The position numbers and the translations under genes are program-made. From contig CM037876.1 of assembly GCA_021292165.1 (NCBI GenBank), positions 117,929,379 through 117,993,378 of the forward strand: a DNA stretch of 64,000 nucleotides, in the 5' to 3' direction. Positions within the stretch are counted from its first letter, which is position 1. Every line of letters begins with the position of its first letter. Below the pieces are notes generated by a model. That model saw only the letters and a list, made by a program, of their open reading frames with translations, was not told the DNA's origin and ran no database searches. The stretch is from Shinisaurus crocodilurus (taxonomy: Eukaryota; Chordata; Lepidosauria; Squamata; Shinisauridae). Of the stretch, positions 33,061 through 44,129 are shown in pieces.

Positions 33061-35197
33061 AGTGGAAGCCCGACAACCTGGTCTTCTGCGCGGGTTCAAT
33101 GCTAAGGGCAGGGATGTTGAAGAGTCCTTGGTCCCGAGTCCCGAGTCGAGTCCCGAGTCTTTGGACCCGAGTCTAGAGTTGAGTCTAGAGTCCGAGGTCC
33201 AAAATGGTGACTCGAGTCGAGTCCCGAGTCCCTCCCAAAGCGGCGGCCCATGGAGGGAGCAGGAGGGTCTCCGCGAGAGGAAGAAGAGCTGCCCTTCCTC
33301 CCGCGGAGACCCTCCTGCTCCCTCCGTGGGCCGCTGCCGCTGCCGCCCTCACCTCCACCTCCGCCGCCCTCACCTCGCCACCGCCGCCGCCCTCACCGCT
33401 GCCGCCGCCCTCGCCTCTGCCACCGCCGCCGCCGCCCTCACCTCCACCTCCGCCGCCGCCGCTGCCCTCACTTCTGCTGCCGCCGCCGCCGCCGCGCCGC
33501 CACCGCCGCCCTCACCTCCTCCTCCTCCTCCACCTCCACCGCCGCCGCTGCCCTCGCTTCTGCTGCCGCCGCCGCCGCCGCCGCCACCGCCACCACCGCC
33601 ACCGCTGCCCTCACCTCCTCCTCCGCCTCCTCCGCCGCCGCCGTCCTCGTCGCCGTAGCACACAGCACGCCGTAGTACACAGCACGCCGCCGTCCTCGTC
33701 GCCATCGCCGTAGCACACAGCACGCCGCCAGCGCCGTCGCTCTGTTTTTGGCGGGGTTGCTGTGGTTCAAAAACAGAGCGCCGGCGCTAGCAGCGTGACG
33801 CGGCATGCCGCGTCACGCCGCCAGCGCCGTCGCTCTGTTTTTGGCGGGGTTGCTGTGGTTCAAAAACAGAGCGACGGCGCTGGCGGCGTGACGTGACATG
33901 CCGCGTCACACCGCTAGCGACGGCGCTCTGTTTTTGAACCACAGCAACCCCGCCAAAAACAGAGCGACGGCGCTGGCGGCGTGACGCGGCGTGCTGTGTG
34001 CTACGGCGATGGCGACGAGGACGGCGGCGGCGGCGGCGGAGGAGGAGGAGGAGGAGGTGGAGGTGAGGGCGGCGGAGGCGAGAGCGGAGGCGAGGGCGGA
34101 GGCGGAGGAGTCCTTGGGCTCGAGTCCCGAGTCGAGTCCCGAGTCCCACATAAATTATTGGGACTCGAGTGGGACTCGAGTCAGAGGGGGGACTCAGTCG
34201 GACTCACGAGTCGAGTCCCCGAGTCCGAGTCCCCTCCCTGGCTAAGGGGGTAGCGAGTCCTGGGGCGGGCCTTCTCCGAGGTCCCCAGCGCCTCACCCTT
34301 AGCCCAGAACAAAGGGATAACTTATAGCCACAAAAGTATCTTTTAGAAAACAAGTTTATTTACAAAATTACCTTCACAAACTCAAACCCACGCCAGGAAT
34401 ACAGCTTATCAGTAACAAGTAACAAAGTAACAAGCAAGAAGTCTCAAGGACACCGTGATTTCAGGGCTCTCAGCTAGTTAGTTCAGCTCGGGCCTCGGCA
34501 GAGGCCCGGTCAACCGCACGAGGCTAGCTGGGTTCCCGGCGGAGGCCCGGTCTACCCAAGCGGCTAGCTGGGTTCTCGGCGGGGGCCCGGTCTACCCAAG
34601 CGGCTTGTGAGTGATTTCAGCTTGGTTTCCCGGGAGTCCGGTCAACCCAAGCGGCCAGTGATTCCAGCTAGCTGGAGCACGCTGGGTGCTGCTACCCGGG
34701 GTTGCCGATCCTTCTTTCCCTTACCCCAGGCATGGGCAAGATTGCTGAACCGGGACCAGTTCCCTTGCGCAGGGTGTTTTATACCTTGGTGTTTCAGGTA
34801 GCCCTTCCCTCCGTGATCAGGTGGGTTGACACCCTCCCTGAGGGGCGGCCTTTTGGGTCAGGTGGGGTGACGCCCTCCCCCCGTGGGATGGGGTCCCTTT
34901 GAAGCCACTTGCTTAATGGTCCCATCCTATGGTGTTGAGTGGCCATTTCTTAGGGGTGCCGAAGTGTCTGCTCTGGAGAGCTATTCAAGTCTTATGTAGA
35001 TGGGGCTGATATGCGAGAGCATTGACAAACCTGGTGATGCTTCCTGCCTTCCCCCCTGGGGTGATTCTATGCAGATGTTGTTTGTCCCCTTTGGCATCTG
35101 TGGAGACTGGCTGTCTCCCCCCCCCCTGGGTCTCCCTCCCCCCTCCTTGGTGAGTGTGTGTGTGTCAGGCAGGTGGCTTAGGTTGGCTTTCTCCACA
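33061..35197 (-). mobile_element. Solo LTR carrying a hAT insertion, TSD AAGAC
   Basis: A perfect AAGAC duplication (33056-33060, 35198-35202) bounds an LTR closely related to 8657-9820. On minus it starts TGTGGAGAAAGCC, carries AATAAA (TTTATT on plus at 34355-34360) and ends in CCACT. Removing the hAT element at 33109-34240 leaves about 1 kb, and two canonical 40-bp units (34510-34605) against six in the sister copy. No internal retroelement sequence adjoins it. Confidence 0.88.
33109..34240. mobile_element. Palindromic, triplet-rich hAT element, TSD GCTAAGGG
   Basis: A perfect 8-bp duplication GCTAAGGG (33101-33108, 34241-34248) flanks an element starting CAGGGATG and ending CCCTCCCTG. Both ends carry many copies of GAGTCCCGAGTC. 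The interior has long CCG/CCT triplet runs (33340-33650) and their complement (34020-34115). A large central inverted repeat pairs 33686-33780 with 33923-34028, built on three copies of a 39-bp hairpin unit (CTCTGTTTTTG...CAAAAACAGAG). It encodes no transposase. The proline-, alanine- and glycine-rich frames here are triplet artefacts. Confidence 0.92.
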
Positions 35198-35202
35198 AAG
35201 AC

Positions 35203-35558
35203 TAAGGGCATAATCCAACAGCACTGCCGTTGGATTTAGACGGAGAGCTCAAATAATCAAATGTATGGAACCTGCTCCCTATAGAACTGAATTTGACACA
35301 ATGCTTATGAGAGTGCCAACAATTACCTTTAAAATACATTAAAGGGTTACATTAAGGGGTGGGTGGGAATATCAAGCTGGGATTCTGGAGCAGGCAGAAA
35401 GGTAGACAAATATTCAAGCTATTGCGTTTGCTACATGGTTGTGATGCAGAACATCACACTTAGTGGGTTGGGAACTACTAAAATTCATAAGGTTATCAGC
35501 CTATCAAAAGTCCAACACTAAATATAAGAAAACTGTAGATAATTGTAAACCTGTAAGT

Positions 35559-35623
<65 letters not shown>

Positions 35624-36489
35624 ATCTTCACGTATTGGGTTCGGTTATTTAAATATAATTTAAAGCATTGTGTCATCTATGTTAATATTCCATATATTAG
35701 TTAGGCCATTTCACTTTTAATTCTGAATGTATGTGTTCTTTTTAAAAATACTATTTTGATCTGGGCTTTATCCTCTTGGTTGTTTGGTCTTCTGTTGTTT
35801 TGTTGTACTTTTATTGATTGGATTATTTTTCAATGTATGAGAAGATTTAACTTGAAAGGTGGCATATGAAAATAAATAAATAAGGGTCAATACACTGCCA
35901 AGAAGACTTTGTATTGCAGGGACACCAAAATTCAAATTCCTGCTGAGCCCTGAAGCTCACTGGGTGGCCTTGTGCAATTCACTTTCTCGGTTTAGTCTAC
36001 CTCAAAGGGTTGTTGTAAAGATAAAATAGGATAACTCCACATATGTTGTACTGAGTGCCTTGAAAAAAGGATTGGATACAATTGTGAAAAATAAAATGGA
36101 AATGTTAATTTTCACCATGAATAGGCAGACATGGATGTCTAGACAGAGGGCTAGAAAATGGGAGCCAAGGGGCAAAGAAGGGTAGTTTGAATATTTACCA
36201 TGCCATTATAAAGGGGGAAGAGGCGAATGACTGAAATTAAACTCTGGTTCTGTTTGAGGAATTTGGACATTGGAAGCAGTGTAAAACTTAGTTGAAAAGA
36301 GCAGGATATAATGGGCTGCTGTTAGATATTTGAAATTGTATTTTATTTTACCTGACATTTTGAAATTGTTTAAATCAAAGATGCTGTTATAATTTGATTC
36401 TGAATGTTTCTGTTTTATATTGTAAGCTGCCTTGGAAAGACTACAGTCTGGAAAGGCAGCTTAGAAATATATTAAATGTATTAAATATA
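35203..36489. other. Intergenic stretch with a compound microsatellite
   Basis: No gene was recognised. A degraded CORE/MIR-type SINE may lie at 35890-36080 (CTCACTGGGTGGCCTTGTG, CCTCAAAGGGTTGTTGTAAA). Confidence 0.45.
35555..35618. repeat. (GT)n(GA)n compound microsatellite
   Basis: About thirteen GT units pass directly into about eighteen GA units with no interruption. Confidence 0.95.
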
Positions 36490-36738
36490 TTAAATTGAGA
36501 GCCAGTGTTGTGCAGGGGTTAGAGTGTTGGACTGGGACTCGGGAGATCCGGGTTCTAGTCCCCGCTCAGCCATGAAACTCACTGGGTGACTTTGGGCCAG
36601 TCACTGATTCTCAGCCTAACCTACCTCACAGGGTTGTTGTGAGCATAAAATGGAGAGGAGGAGGATCATGTAAGCTGCATTGGGTTCCTTGCAGGAAAAA
36701 AGGCAGGATATAAATGTAATTAATTAATTAAATTAAAG
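36490..36738 (+). mobile_element. tRNA-derived CORE/MIR-type SINE
   Basis: The same head, core and tail as at 5869-6113, with GTTGGACTGGGACTCGGGAG and GGGTTGTTGTGAGCATAAAA, ending in an (AATT)n tail. Confidence 0.85.
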
Positions 36739-37835
36739 AATAAAATATAACAGCAACAATAAGTGGAACCCACGACAAAATATTGCAGTGTATCTTCCCT
36801 TCTAAAAGGAGTTCTCCTGCTCAGGGTTTCAGCCAGCATTTCCATCCAGGCAGAACATGCTACTCTCCGCATCTATGTGCTCCATTTTTCTTTTCTGTCA
36901 CTCTGTATTCCATGGCTGTTGAGCATGCTTAGTCCTTGTTAGGCTGTTCATTTGAGGTTTGTTTGTTTTTTTGTCCTCTTAGGTATTTTTAGGGTGCTTC
37001 TACAAACCTCAGGGTTCTATCAAACATGCTGATTCTTCCATCTTCTCTCTGTGTGTCACTGTTTTGGCCACAATCCTGGCAGCACTCACCACCAGTTTGC
37101 TATTAGGAGTGCTAAAATTATGAATAATAATTAGGCAAATACAAAGTTTCTATTGACCCAAAAGTTCAGATATAGTTTGACCCAAAGGCTCAGATATAAT
37201 TTCTATCCTAACTCTGACTAATATGCAGATACAGTATGGGCATATACTGCTAGTGTTGCCACTTTAAATACATATTAGGCCCAGAATACATACACTATAA
37301 AGAAGAAATCATGGAATGAAAATGTGTCAGTAGTAAAGCAATAATGATAGGAATTGTGGTGGTCATGAGGAAAGTAGAGGGGGAGAGGGAAATCACAGCT
37401 GACTTGCCAGTTAAAGGCCAAAGGCCCTCAGCAGAGCACCCATCGTATGGTACCCAGACTTAAGAAGGGGTGGAAGGCATCAGGAGATGGGCTGCAGACA
37501 GCACTTCAGTTTCGAACATCAGAGATTCTGGAGCTCATGGTTAACAGCATAACCATAACCTAGCATTTTACTAATCCCAGATCTGTGGGAACTAATTGCA
37601 GTTACTTAATGGTGAGGTATGGCTCTGAGCTCAATGGGAGTTCCCCCACCCCCGCCCCATCATTTTGTCTTGACATGTTCCAGCCATAGCTAGTGCCAGC
37701 CATTGAAAATGAGCTCTTGAACTTCATGGGCTTTGAAGGAGGTGCCAGAAACTGAAGTTCCAAAGGTAAAGGACAACTGTGATAAAACAAAGGAGATACC
37801 TCTGCAGGGTCTATATACATACACGTTAATGTGAA
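36739..37835. other. Intergenic stretch without recognised features
   Basis: AT-rich DNA; no gene or transposon end recognised. Confidence 0.4.
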
Positions 37836-37996
37836 ATTCATAGATTCATAGATCATAGAGTTGGAAGGGGTCTACAAGGCCATCGAGTCCAACCCCCTGC
37901 TCAATGCAGGAAACTAGAGGAGGGGTCTCCCATCCAAGTAATAACCAGACCTGACCCTGCTTAGCTTTCCACACTAAGACAAGCTGAGCCAGCATG
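37836..37996 (-). mobile_element. 5S rRNA-derived SINE, minus strand
   Basis: The CR1-like tail comes first (ATAGAGTTGGAAGGGGTCTA), followed by the complement of the 5S promoter (GGTCTCCCATCCAAGTAATA) and the AAGCTGAGCCAGC end. Confidence 0.9.
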
Positions 37997-39026
37997 AGCT
38001 GTATTGACCCAGTATATTTGCTTCCACTCCAGGTTCTCAGAAAACAATTGTTCTTTGTTAATGTTAGACACAGCAGTAATAAATTCCACGTTTGTGTATG
38101 TCACTGTTTCTTACTTCTGAGGATGGACTTCAGGAGGTGTGTGTACATGAATTTCATATGCTGGAAGTTCCCTTAAGTCCGTATGTTCCATTTCTGCGGA
38201 GAACCAAAGTATAAATAGTAATGAGATTGTGAAGCCATCCTATTATCATCTTGTAGTCGATGCAGAGTTGACCTTAAACCAACATCTATTTCATCAGCCA
38301 GTATGGGATTTCTATGGCCAAGCTCCATTTATATCATTTTAGCTGTTAGGTGAAGTTCAAAACAGTCAAGCACACACCTCAGAACAAAATGCAGTTTCCC
38401 CTGCACAAGTTGCCAGTTTTTCACTTGGACCATACAAGTAGCAAGTCATTTTTAAAGGTTTGTCTAAAAGTGCAGATGCTCCCCCACCAGGGCTACATCA
38501 ACCTGCTCCTTCCTTCTACCCACCACTCTCTTCTACCACAGGGAGCAGAATGCCCTATTCTGCTACGCAGCAAATAGACAGGCTTTGACAGGCAAGCAGC
38601 CGAAGGGACCCAGCTCCTGGAGAGGGAGGAAAGACAGCATTTGCAGATGTCTGTATCCTGCAGTTCCTTTTTTAAAAGCATCTGGATTGGGATGAAACAG
38701 AGCTAGTTGCTTTGTTTATATCATCTAAAATTTAGACATTATTTTTTTTTTCTCTCATAGCTTTTCAGAGACAGAAATCCTGTCTATTCAAGGAACAAGA
38801 AAATTCTGGGATGTTTAAATGATACCCCCTTGCTGATCCTCTCTGGTCATTCACAGGTCACTGTCTCTCTGGGAACTCACTTTTCCACCCACTACTGCAT
38901 ACCAGAGATAACAGTTCTCCTTTTGTTTACATGGTCATTTAGCATGTGATGAAAGGGAGGTGCTCAGAGATTCTCATTTTCACCAAGGGGTACTTTACTC
39001 TTGTTACTTTCACCATGGACTCATCC
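37997..39026. other. Intergenic stretch without recognised features
   Basis: No gene or transposon end recognised. Confidence 0.4.
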
Positions 39027-39034
39027 CTCTAGAA

Positions 39035-39159
39035 CAGTGTTCTCCAACCTTGGGTCCCCAGATGTTTTTGGCCTACAGCTCCCAGCATGACCCAGCCAGC
39101 GTAGCATGCTGGGAGTTGTAGGCCAAAAACATCTGGGGACCCAAGGTTGGAGAACACTG
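39035..39159. mobile_element. Foldback hAT MITE, near-perfect TSD
   Basis: CAGTGTTCTCCAACCTTGGG at the start is exactly inverted at the end. Flanks CTCTAGAA and CTCTAGAG match at 7 of 8 positions. The central part is GACCCAGCCAGCGTAGCATG. The whole element is close to a perfect hairpin. Confidence 0.92.
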
Positions 39160-39440
39160 CTCTAGAGAATCAGAGATTAGGATAAGTGATCATGTTAAAA
39201 AAAATTCCAGAGGCATAAACATAAATGCAGCAAACATGCATCTTAAACTTCTCAGTGGGAAAACTGTTTTTGGACATGATTTTAAGTAGAAAAATGATAG
39301 GCAGGGAATGGGCCAAATACTCTTATCTCCCTTGCTGCTTTTTTGTCCATAATTGGCCCCTCCCAGTTTTTCTTTTTTAAAAAATGACATCAGAAGCTCC
39401 ATTGCACATGTTTGCATATAAAGTGCAATTAGCTCCTCAA

Positions 39441-40859
39441 TCTATATATATAAAAGAAAGTGTCCTGACTGACTGACTGACTGACTCATAAACGCCCAGC
39501 TCAAACCATTTAATCTAGGAACGTGAAATTTTGAAGGGACATTACTTTTATGACGTAGAGCCCCACTAAGGAAGGATTTTTTGAAATTCCGTCCCTAAGG
39601 GGGTGGAAAAAGGGGGCAAAATCACCCCACTCTCATTTCTCCTATGGCCAAACAACAGGGGCAGCAGTTATGCTAATTGGCCTCACCTCAGAATTCTTGC
39701 AGGAACCAGTAGGAGCAGTTATGCAAATAGCCCATACGACTCTTAGAATGTTCGTATGAATTCCTGCAGGGGCCAATAGGGGTGGGTATGCAAATCTCCT
39801 CAGCCATTTAGAATGTTCTCTGAGGGGGTGAAGAGGGAGGGAAACTTTTAAAATGACAATGATTGCTGTGTGCGGGGCGTCGTCGCATAGGCTCCATCAT
39901 GTTTTGACGGATCCGCCCCAAACTTGGCATGCATACTCTCCATCACCCAAGGACAAAGACTGGTGGGTCTCTGAAAAACCCTCGCTGTGCCTGTACGGCC
40001 CAAAATAGATGAGAGCCAATGTTCGCAGGGGCCATTCAGGAGCAGTTATGCAAATCGCTCCAATGACATATAGAATGTTCGTATGAACTGCCACAGAGGC
40101 CAATCAGGAGTGGATATGCAATTTCTCCTGCATCAAAACAGAATGTTCATATGAACCACAGCCGGGGCGGAGCTGGGATTTCATTGTTGGGTAGTCCCGG
40201 GGTGGGGGCAAGCTGGGATTACATTGTTGGGTAGTCCCGGGAGGGGGGAGAGCAGGGATTTCATTGTGTAGTCCGGGGGGGGAGCAGGGATTTCATTGTG
40301 TGGTCCTGGGGGGGGCAGGGCTTTCATTGTTGTATAGTCTCAGGGGGAGCAGGGATTTCATTGTGTAGTCCTGGGGGACGACGACAGAGATTTGTGTAGT
40401 CCCGGGGGGGGGGAGAGAGCTGGGATTTCATTGTTTTGTAGCCCCGGGGGAGGAGCTGGGATTTCACTGCATAGTCCTGGTAGGGGGAGCAGGGATATCA
40501 TTATGCAGTCCTTGGGGGGGGGGATTTCACTGAGTAGTCCTGGGGGAGCTGGGATTTCATTGTGTAGTCCCCGGGGGGGGGAGGGATTTCATTGTTTAGT
40601 CCCATGGGGGGGAGCAGGAATTTCATTGTGTAGTCCTGGGGGAGCAGGTAGTCCCGGGGGAACTGGGATTTCACTGTGCAGTCCCAGGGGAGCTGGAAGT
40701 CCCGGGGGAGCTAGGATTCCATTATGTAGTCCCGGGGGACCTTTCCTATGGAGCGATTCAAAACAGCGGTCAGCGACCTTAAGGAATTTCAAACAAATAG
40801 TGCCTATAGGAAAATGACGACCCGTGCATCACGCGAGCAAAGCCGCAGGCAAAAGCTAG
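39441..40859 (+). mobile_element. Non-autonomous Helitron with a G-rich minisatellite
   Basis: The element starts TCTATATATATAAAAGAAAG right after A (39440) and ends GCAAAAGCTAG right before T (40860), the TC...CTAG ends and A/T insertion site expected of Helitrons. There is no terminal inverted repeat or target duplication, also as expected. A short stem (GCC/GGC around GCA) precedes the end at 40841-40849 and is weak. Conserved-looking words (AACGTGAAATTTTGAAGGGA, GGGCGTCGTCGCATAGGC) match vertebrate Helitrons from memory. No Rep/helicase frame is present. Confidence 0.8.
40180..40745. repeat. G-rich minisatellite within the Helitron
   Basis: Imperfect units of roughly 30-45 bp read GTAGTCCCGGGGGG...AGCAGGGATTTCATT. 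More than a dozen are present, each with a run of four or more G. Several closely spaced G-runs could form G-quadruplexes on the plus strand. The open frame across it follows the repeat and is not a gene. Confidence 0.9.
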
Positions 40860-40860
40860 T

Positions 40861-41787
40861 ACATCATATTTGAGACAGAACTGGTGCCTGTCTTGAAAAA
40901 TCTTGCTCCCTCACAGCACAAAGGAAGAAACTATACGAGAAAGAAACTGAGGCCTCCTTTCAATGGCAAAATATACATCCATGTGGGAATTAAAATGCAA
41001 CTTTCAGGTCAGCCATTGCACATATGGGTTTTTCAATGTGGGTTTTTCATGTGGGTTTTTCACTGCATGGACATGAGCTGGCAAACAGTGATGAGACCAA
41101 GGCTTTCCAGCCCATATACACCATTTATACGTGTGAAAAATGTCTCTGTGCACCCAATACATGTTATATGATCTGCATGCAGAAGGCACACTAATTCCTA
41201 CATGGAATTGCCTCCTGTACAGAAATTTTGTAATGTGTGAAGTGGCCTTGGAAGTACAACCGTTTATCAAAAGGACTATCTGAAATTTCTGCAAACTGTT
41301 TCAGCACAGCAATTTTGAAAGCTGAGTTGCCAAACATACACAAGCAGCCTGCAGTGGAGTCTACCCACCCTATACCCCATGTCTTTAGAACTCCTGGAAC
41401 CAGGCTTAAGCCCAAAGCCTTTCATTATACACTCCTTTCCTCCCAAATATTCTTCATTTCATAACTAATTTCACTTTAAAACAAACAAAAGATAGTAGGA
41501 CCAGACAGGATAATGTGAAATGAAAACATCACACTAGTCAGAGAAGTGTTTTGCTAGAATACTTTAATTGGCGCATTGTGAAGAACACCACTGAAATGTG
41601 ACTGGCATCTTGTAACATGTAAAAATCTTCAAATATTATTTGAAGAGGACAAAATACCTGGAAGTGGGAAGAATCTGAAGTCAAAGGAGGGTCATATATA
41701 AAGCTTCAGTGTCAATGTTTTTAGCTATCCTATTTCTTCAGGTCTTCTCCTTTGGATGAAGATGCTGGCCAGGACTGCTTTTGGACA
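40861..41787. other. Intergenic stretch without recognised features
   Basis: AT-rich DNA; no gene or transposon end recognised. Confidence 0.4.
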
Positions 41788-41795
41788 GAATAAAG

Positions 41796-41925
41796 CAGTG
41801 TTCTCCAACCTTGGGTCCCCAGATGTTTTTGGCCTACAACTCCCAGCATGCCCCAGCTAGTCACATGGGAGATGCTGGAAGTTGTAGGCCAAAAACATCT
41901 GGGGACCCAAGGTTGGAGAACACTG
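41796..41925. mobile_element. Foldback hAT MITE, TSD GAATAAAG
   Basis: Inverted ends CAGTGTTCTCCAACCTTGGG and a perfect 8-bp duplication GAATAAAG (41788-41795, 41926-41933). It is a clean, young-looking copy. Confidence 0.96.
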
Positions 41926-42663
41926 GAATAAAGACTGTATGTTGGTAATTCATCCAAACATACAAACAAAAAACTAACCCAAAAAACACTGGCTGTAAAA
42001 CAATCTGCATGGTAGTGGTACTGATCTGGCATTCAACCTCCATTTACTTATTTCTGATCTGCCTGATGAAGAGGTCTTTGTAACTCAAAAGTTTCAAGTT
42101 GGTCCACTGGAGAGACTGGCATATCTTCTGTATTGCTCAACTGGGGCTAGTAAGGAGCTAATCTCCAGTCACTTAGCATCTGTGCAACTTGGTCTGCAGG
42201 AGCTTAGTAGGCGATAAATCAATTTAACAATTGTCTCTCATGTTCGCAAGAAACCAGTTTATGTCAATGACAAAAGAATCTAAACACACATTAGCTTTAT
42301 GGCAAAACAGAGTTTGATCAGAGCAGTATTTTCTAAGTCCTACACAGTATTTAAAAAATTACAGCATTTGGCTTTAATATTGTGTCAAAATAAATATATT
42401 CTCTCTTTCTCTTTCAGTTATGAGGTAACAAATGTGCTTGAGAGAGCTGTGGGTTGAAGAAAATAATAATTAAAAAACAGTTCTATGGTGTTTTTAAAAC
42501 AATGGGACCAGCCCGCTCTGTAGATCAATGAATAAGTCTCCATTCATGTAAACAGAATTCTCCAGGCATGTAAATAATACTTGGTTGCAGAGGATGCCAA
42601 CTTAATGCCAAGGCCCCTGTGACTTTAACAGCTGCATGGCAGGCAAATTATTCAGTAGGGCCC

Positions 42664-42798
42664 CAGTGTTCTCCAACCTTGGGTCCCCAGATGTTTTTGG
42701 CCTACAACTCCCAGCATGCCCCAGCCAGCATAGCTGGCTGGGGCATGCTGGGAGTTGCAGGCCAAAAACATCTGGGGACCCAAGGTTAGAGAACATTG
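42664..42798. mobile_element. Foldback hAT MITE without clear TSD
   Basis: The same inverted arms, with a central GCCAGCATAGCTGGCTGGGG. The flanks (TAGGGCCC and CGAGAGGC) do not match, so one flank has changed or the copy was moved by recombination. Confidence 0.85.
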
Positions 42799-42805
42799 CG
42801 AGAGG

Positions 42806-43269
42806 CAATCCATTTTTTTCTAACATGGAAATGCAGCAATGGGGACAGAGGGGACTTAGTTTCTGAATATTTTACCTAATATGCAGTTGTATAAAGGTTC
42901 AGGGGCCCTGCCAGAGAAATGCTGGCAATCCTTCCTGATGGTTAAAAAGAAAAATTGGGAAAGCTCATTGCGAGAATTGTCTTAAATCTGTTGTCTCCCT
43001 CTCCTCTCCCTTGGTCAATTTAGGCTTCTGTTGCTTTTTTTTTTTTTTTAGCAGGAAGTGGATAATCCAAGCTCCAGAAATGAGCTAAGTGAGCTAAAAT
43101 CAGTAAGCCACAGATGTAGTAATTATTTCATGAAGGATGTATACCTTTTTTACAGAAGAATTTTTAATTAACTAAGAGCTTGTCAAAGTCTTATATATGT
43201 ATTCTAGAAAAGGTTCTCAATCTCTCCCTTACCCCCAAATTTCTCTTTTGTGAAATCACATTCCTGGTG
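42806..43269. other. Intergenic stretch without recognised features
   Basis: AT-rich DNA with a poly(T) run near 43037-43049. Nothing else recognised. Confidence 0.4.
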
Positions 43270-43860
43270 TACTTACTTAGCTATAGGATTGGATCCAGGC
43301 TTAGACAAGCTTAGAGTAGGCCCACTGAAATAAATGGGACTTAGGTTAGTCATGGCTTACTTGCCTCATTGGTTTCAATGGGTTTATTCTAAGCATGACT
43401 AAGTCTGGATCCACCCCATATTGTTATTTATTATTATTTACTTATTACGTTGTATCCTGCCTTTCCTCCAAAGGGCTCAATATTGTTACTGGCTGTGTAG
43501 GGTCCTATGCATGTTCACTCACAACTAAGTCCATGTTCAAAAGGACTTGCTCCCAAGTTAAGTGTGCATAGAATTTTAGCCTTATAGCCTGATCCTATGC
43601 ATGTTCACTAAATACTACTGAATTCAATGAAGCTCTATGTAATTATGTAGACTACAGCCTTACAGTGCAATCCTACACATGTCTACTCAGAAGTAAGTCA
43701 CATTAAATCCCAAGGGGCTTACTTCCAGGTAAGTGTGCCTCAGACTGTAATTCTATAGCTGCAATTCTATACACACTTACCTGGAAGTAAGTCCACTGAA
43801 TTCAATGGGGCTTACTAATGAGTAGACAGATACAGGATTGCTACTATTAGTGTTGCAGGA
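43270..43860. repeat. Cluster of short palindromic interspersed repeats
   Basis: At least four partial copies of a roughly 90-bp palindromic element lie close together. Words such as AATCCTACACATGTCTACTC, AGTAAGTCCACTGAATTCAA and TGGGGCTTACT recur at about 43310-43400, 43495-43580, 43660-43735 and 43750-43850. A minus-strand repeat tail (43437-43490) separates two of them. Single fragments occur at 7853, 22216, 22907 and 54640. Confidence 0.6.
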
Positions 43861-43975
43861 TTAGGACTTTTGTAAACAATACCAGATTTCTCCTGTACTT
43901 CCAAAATAAAGGAGTTTTGGGGGTGCTGGCTACATCTACCTTTTTCTTTACTCTTGACAACCACAACTCTGAATC

Positions 43976-44128
43976 ATGCTTGTCTGAGCGTGGAAAGCTA
44001 AGCAGGATCAAGCCTGGTTATTACTTGGATGGGAGACCCCTCCTCTAGTTTCCTGCATTGAGCAGGGGGTTGGACTTGATAGCCTTGTAGGCTCCTTCCA
44101 ACTCTATGATCTATGAAATCTATGATTA
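43976..44128 (+). mobile_element. 5S rRNA-derived SINE with CR1-like tail
   Basis: GCTTGTCTGAGCGTGGAAAG, the 5S promoter boxes and the CR1-like tail ending CTATGATCTATGAAATCTATG. The start lacks the GGCTCA head. Confidence 0.9.
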
Positions 44129-44129
44129 A

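Noticed and set aside
33047..34253. Long proline-, alanine-, glycine- and arginine-rich open frames on both strands
   Set aside because: They are translations of CCG/CCT triplet runs within a hAT element and are open in several frames at once, which no real gene needs.
8652..35202. LTRs at 8657 and 33061 as the two ends of one provirus
   Set aside because: Each has a different 5-bp duplication, and the DNA between contains unrelated repeats and LINEs but no retroelement genes.
40392..40817. 141-codon glycine-rich frame with repeated SLCSPGG units
   Set aside because: It follows the Helitron minisatellite, and the repeat period explains the protein periodicity.
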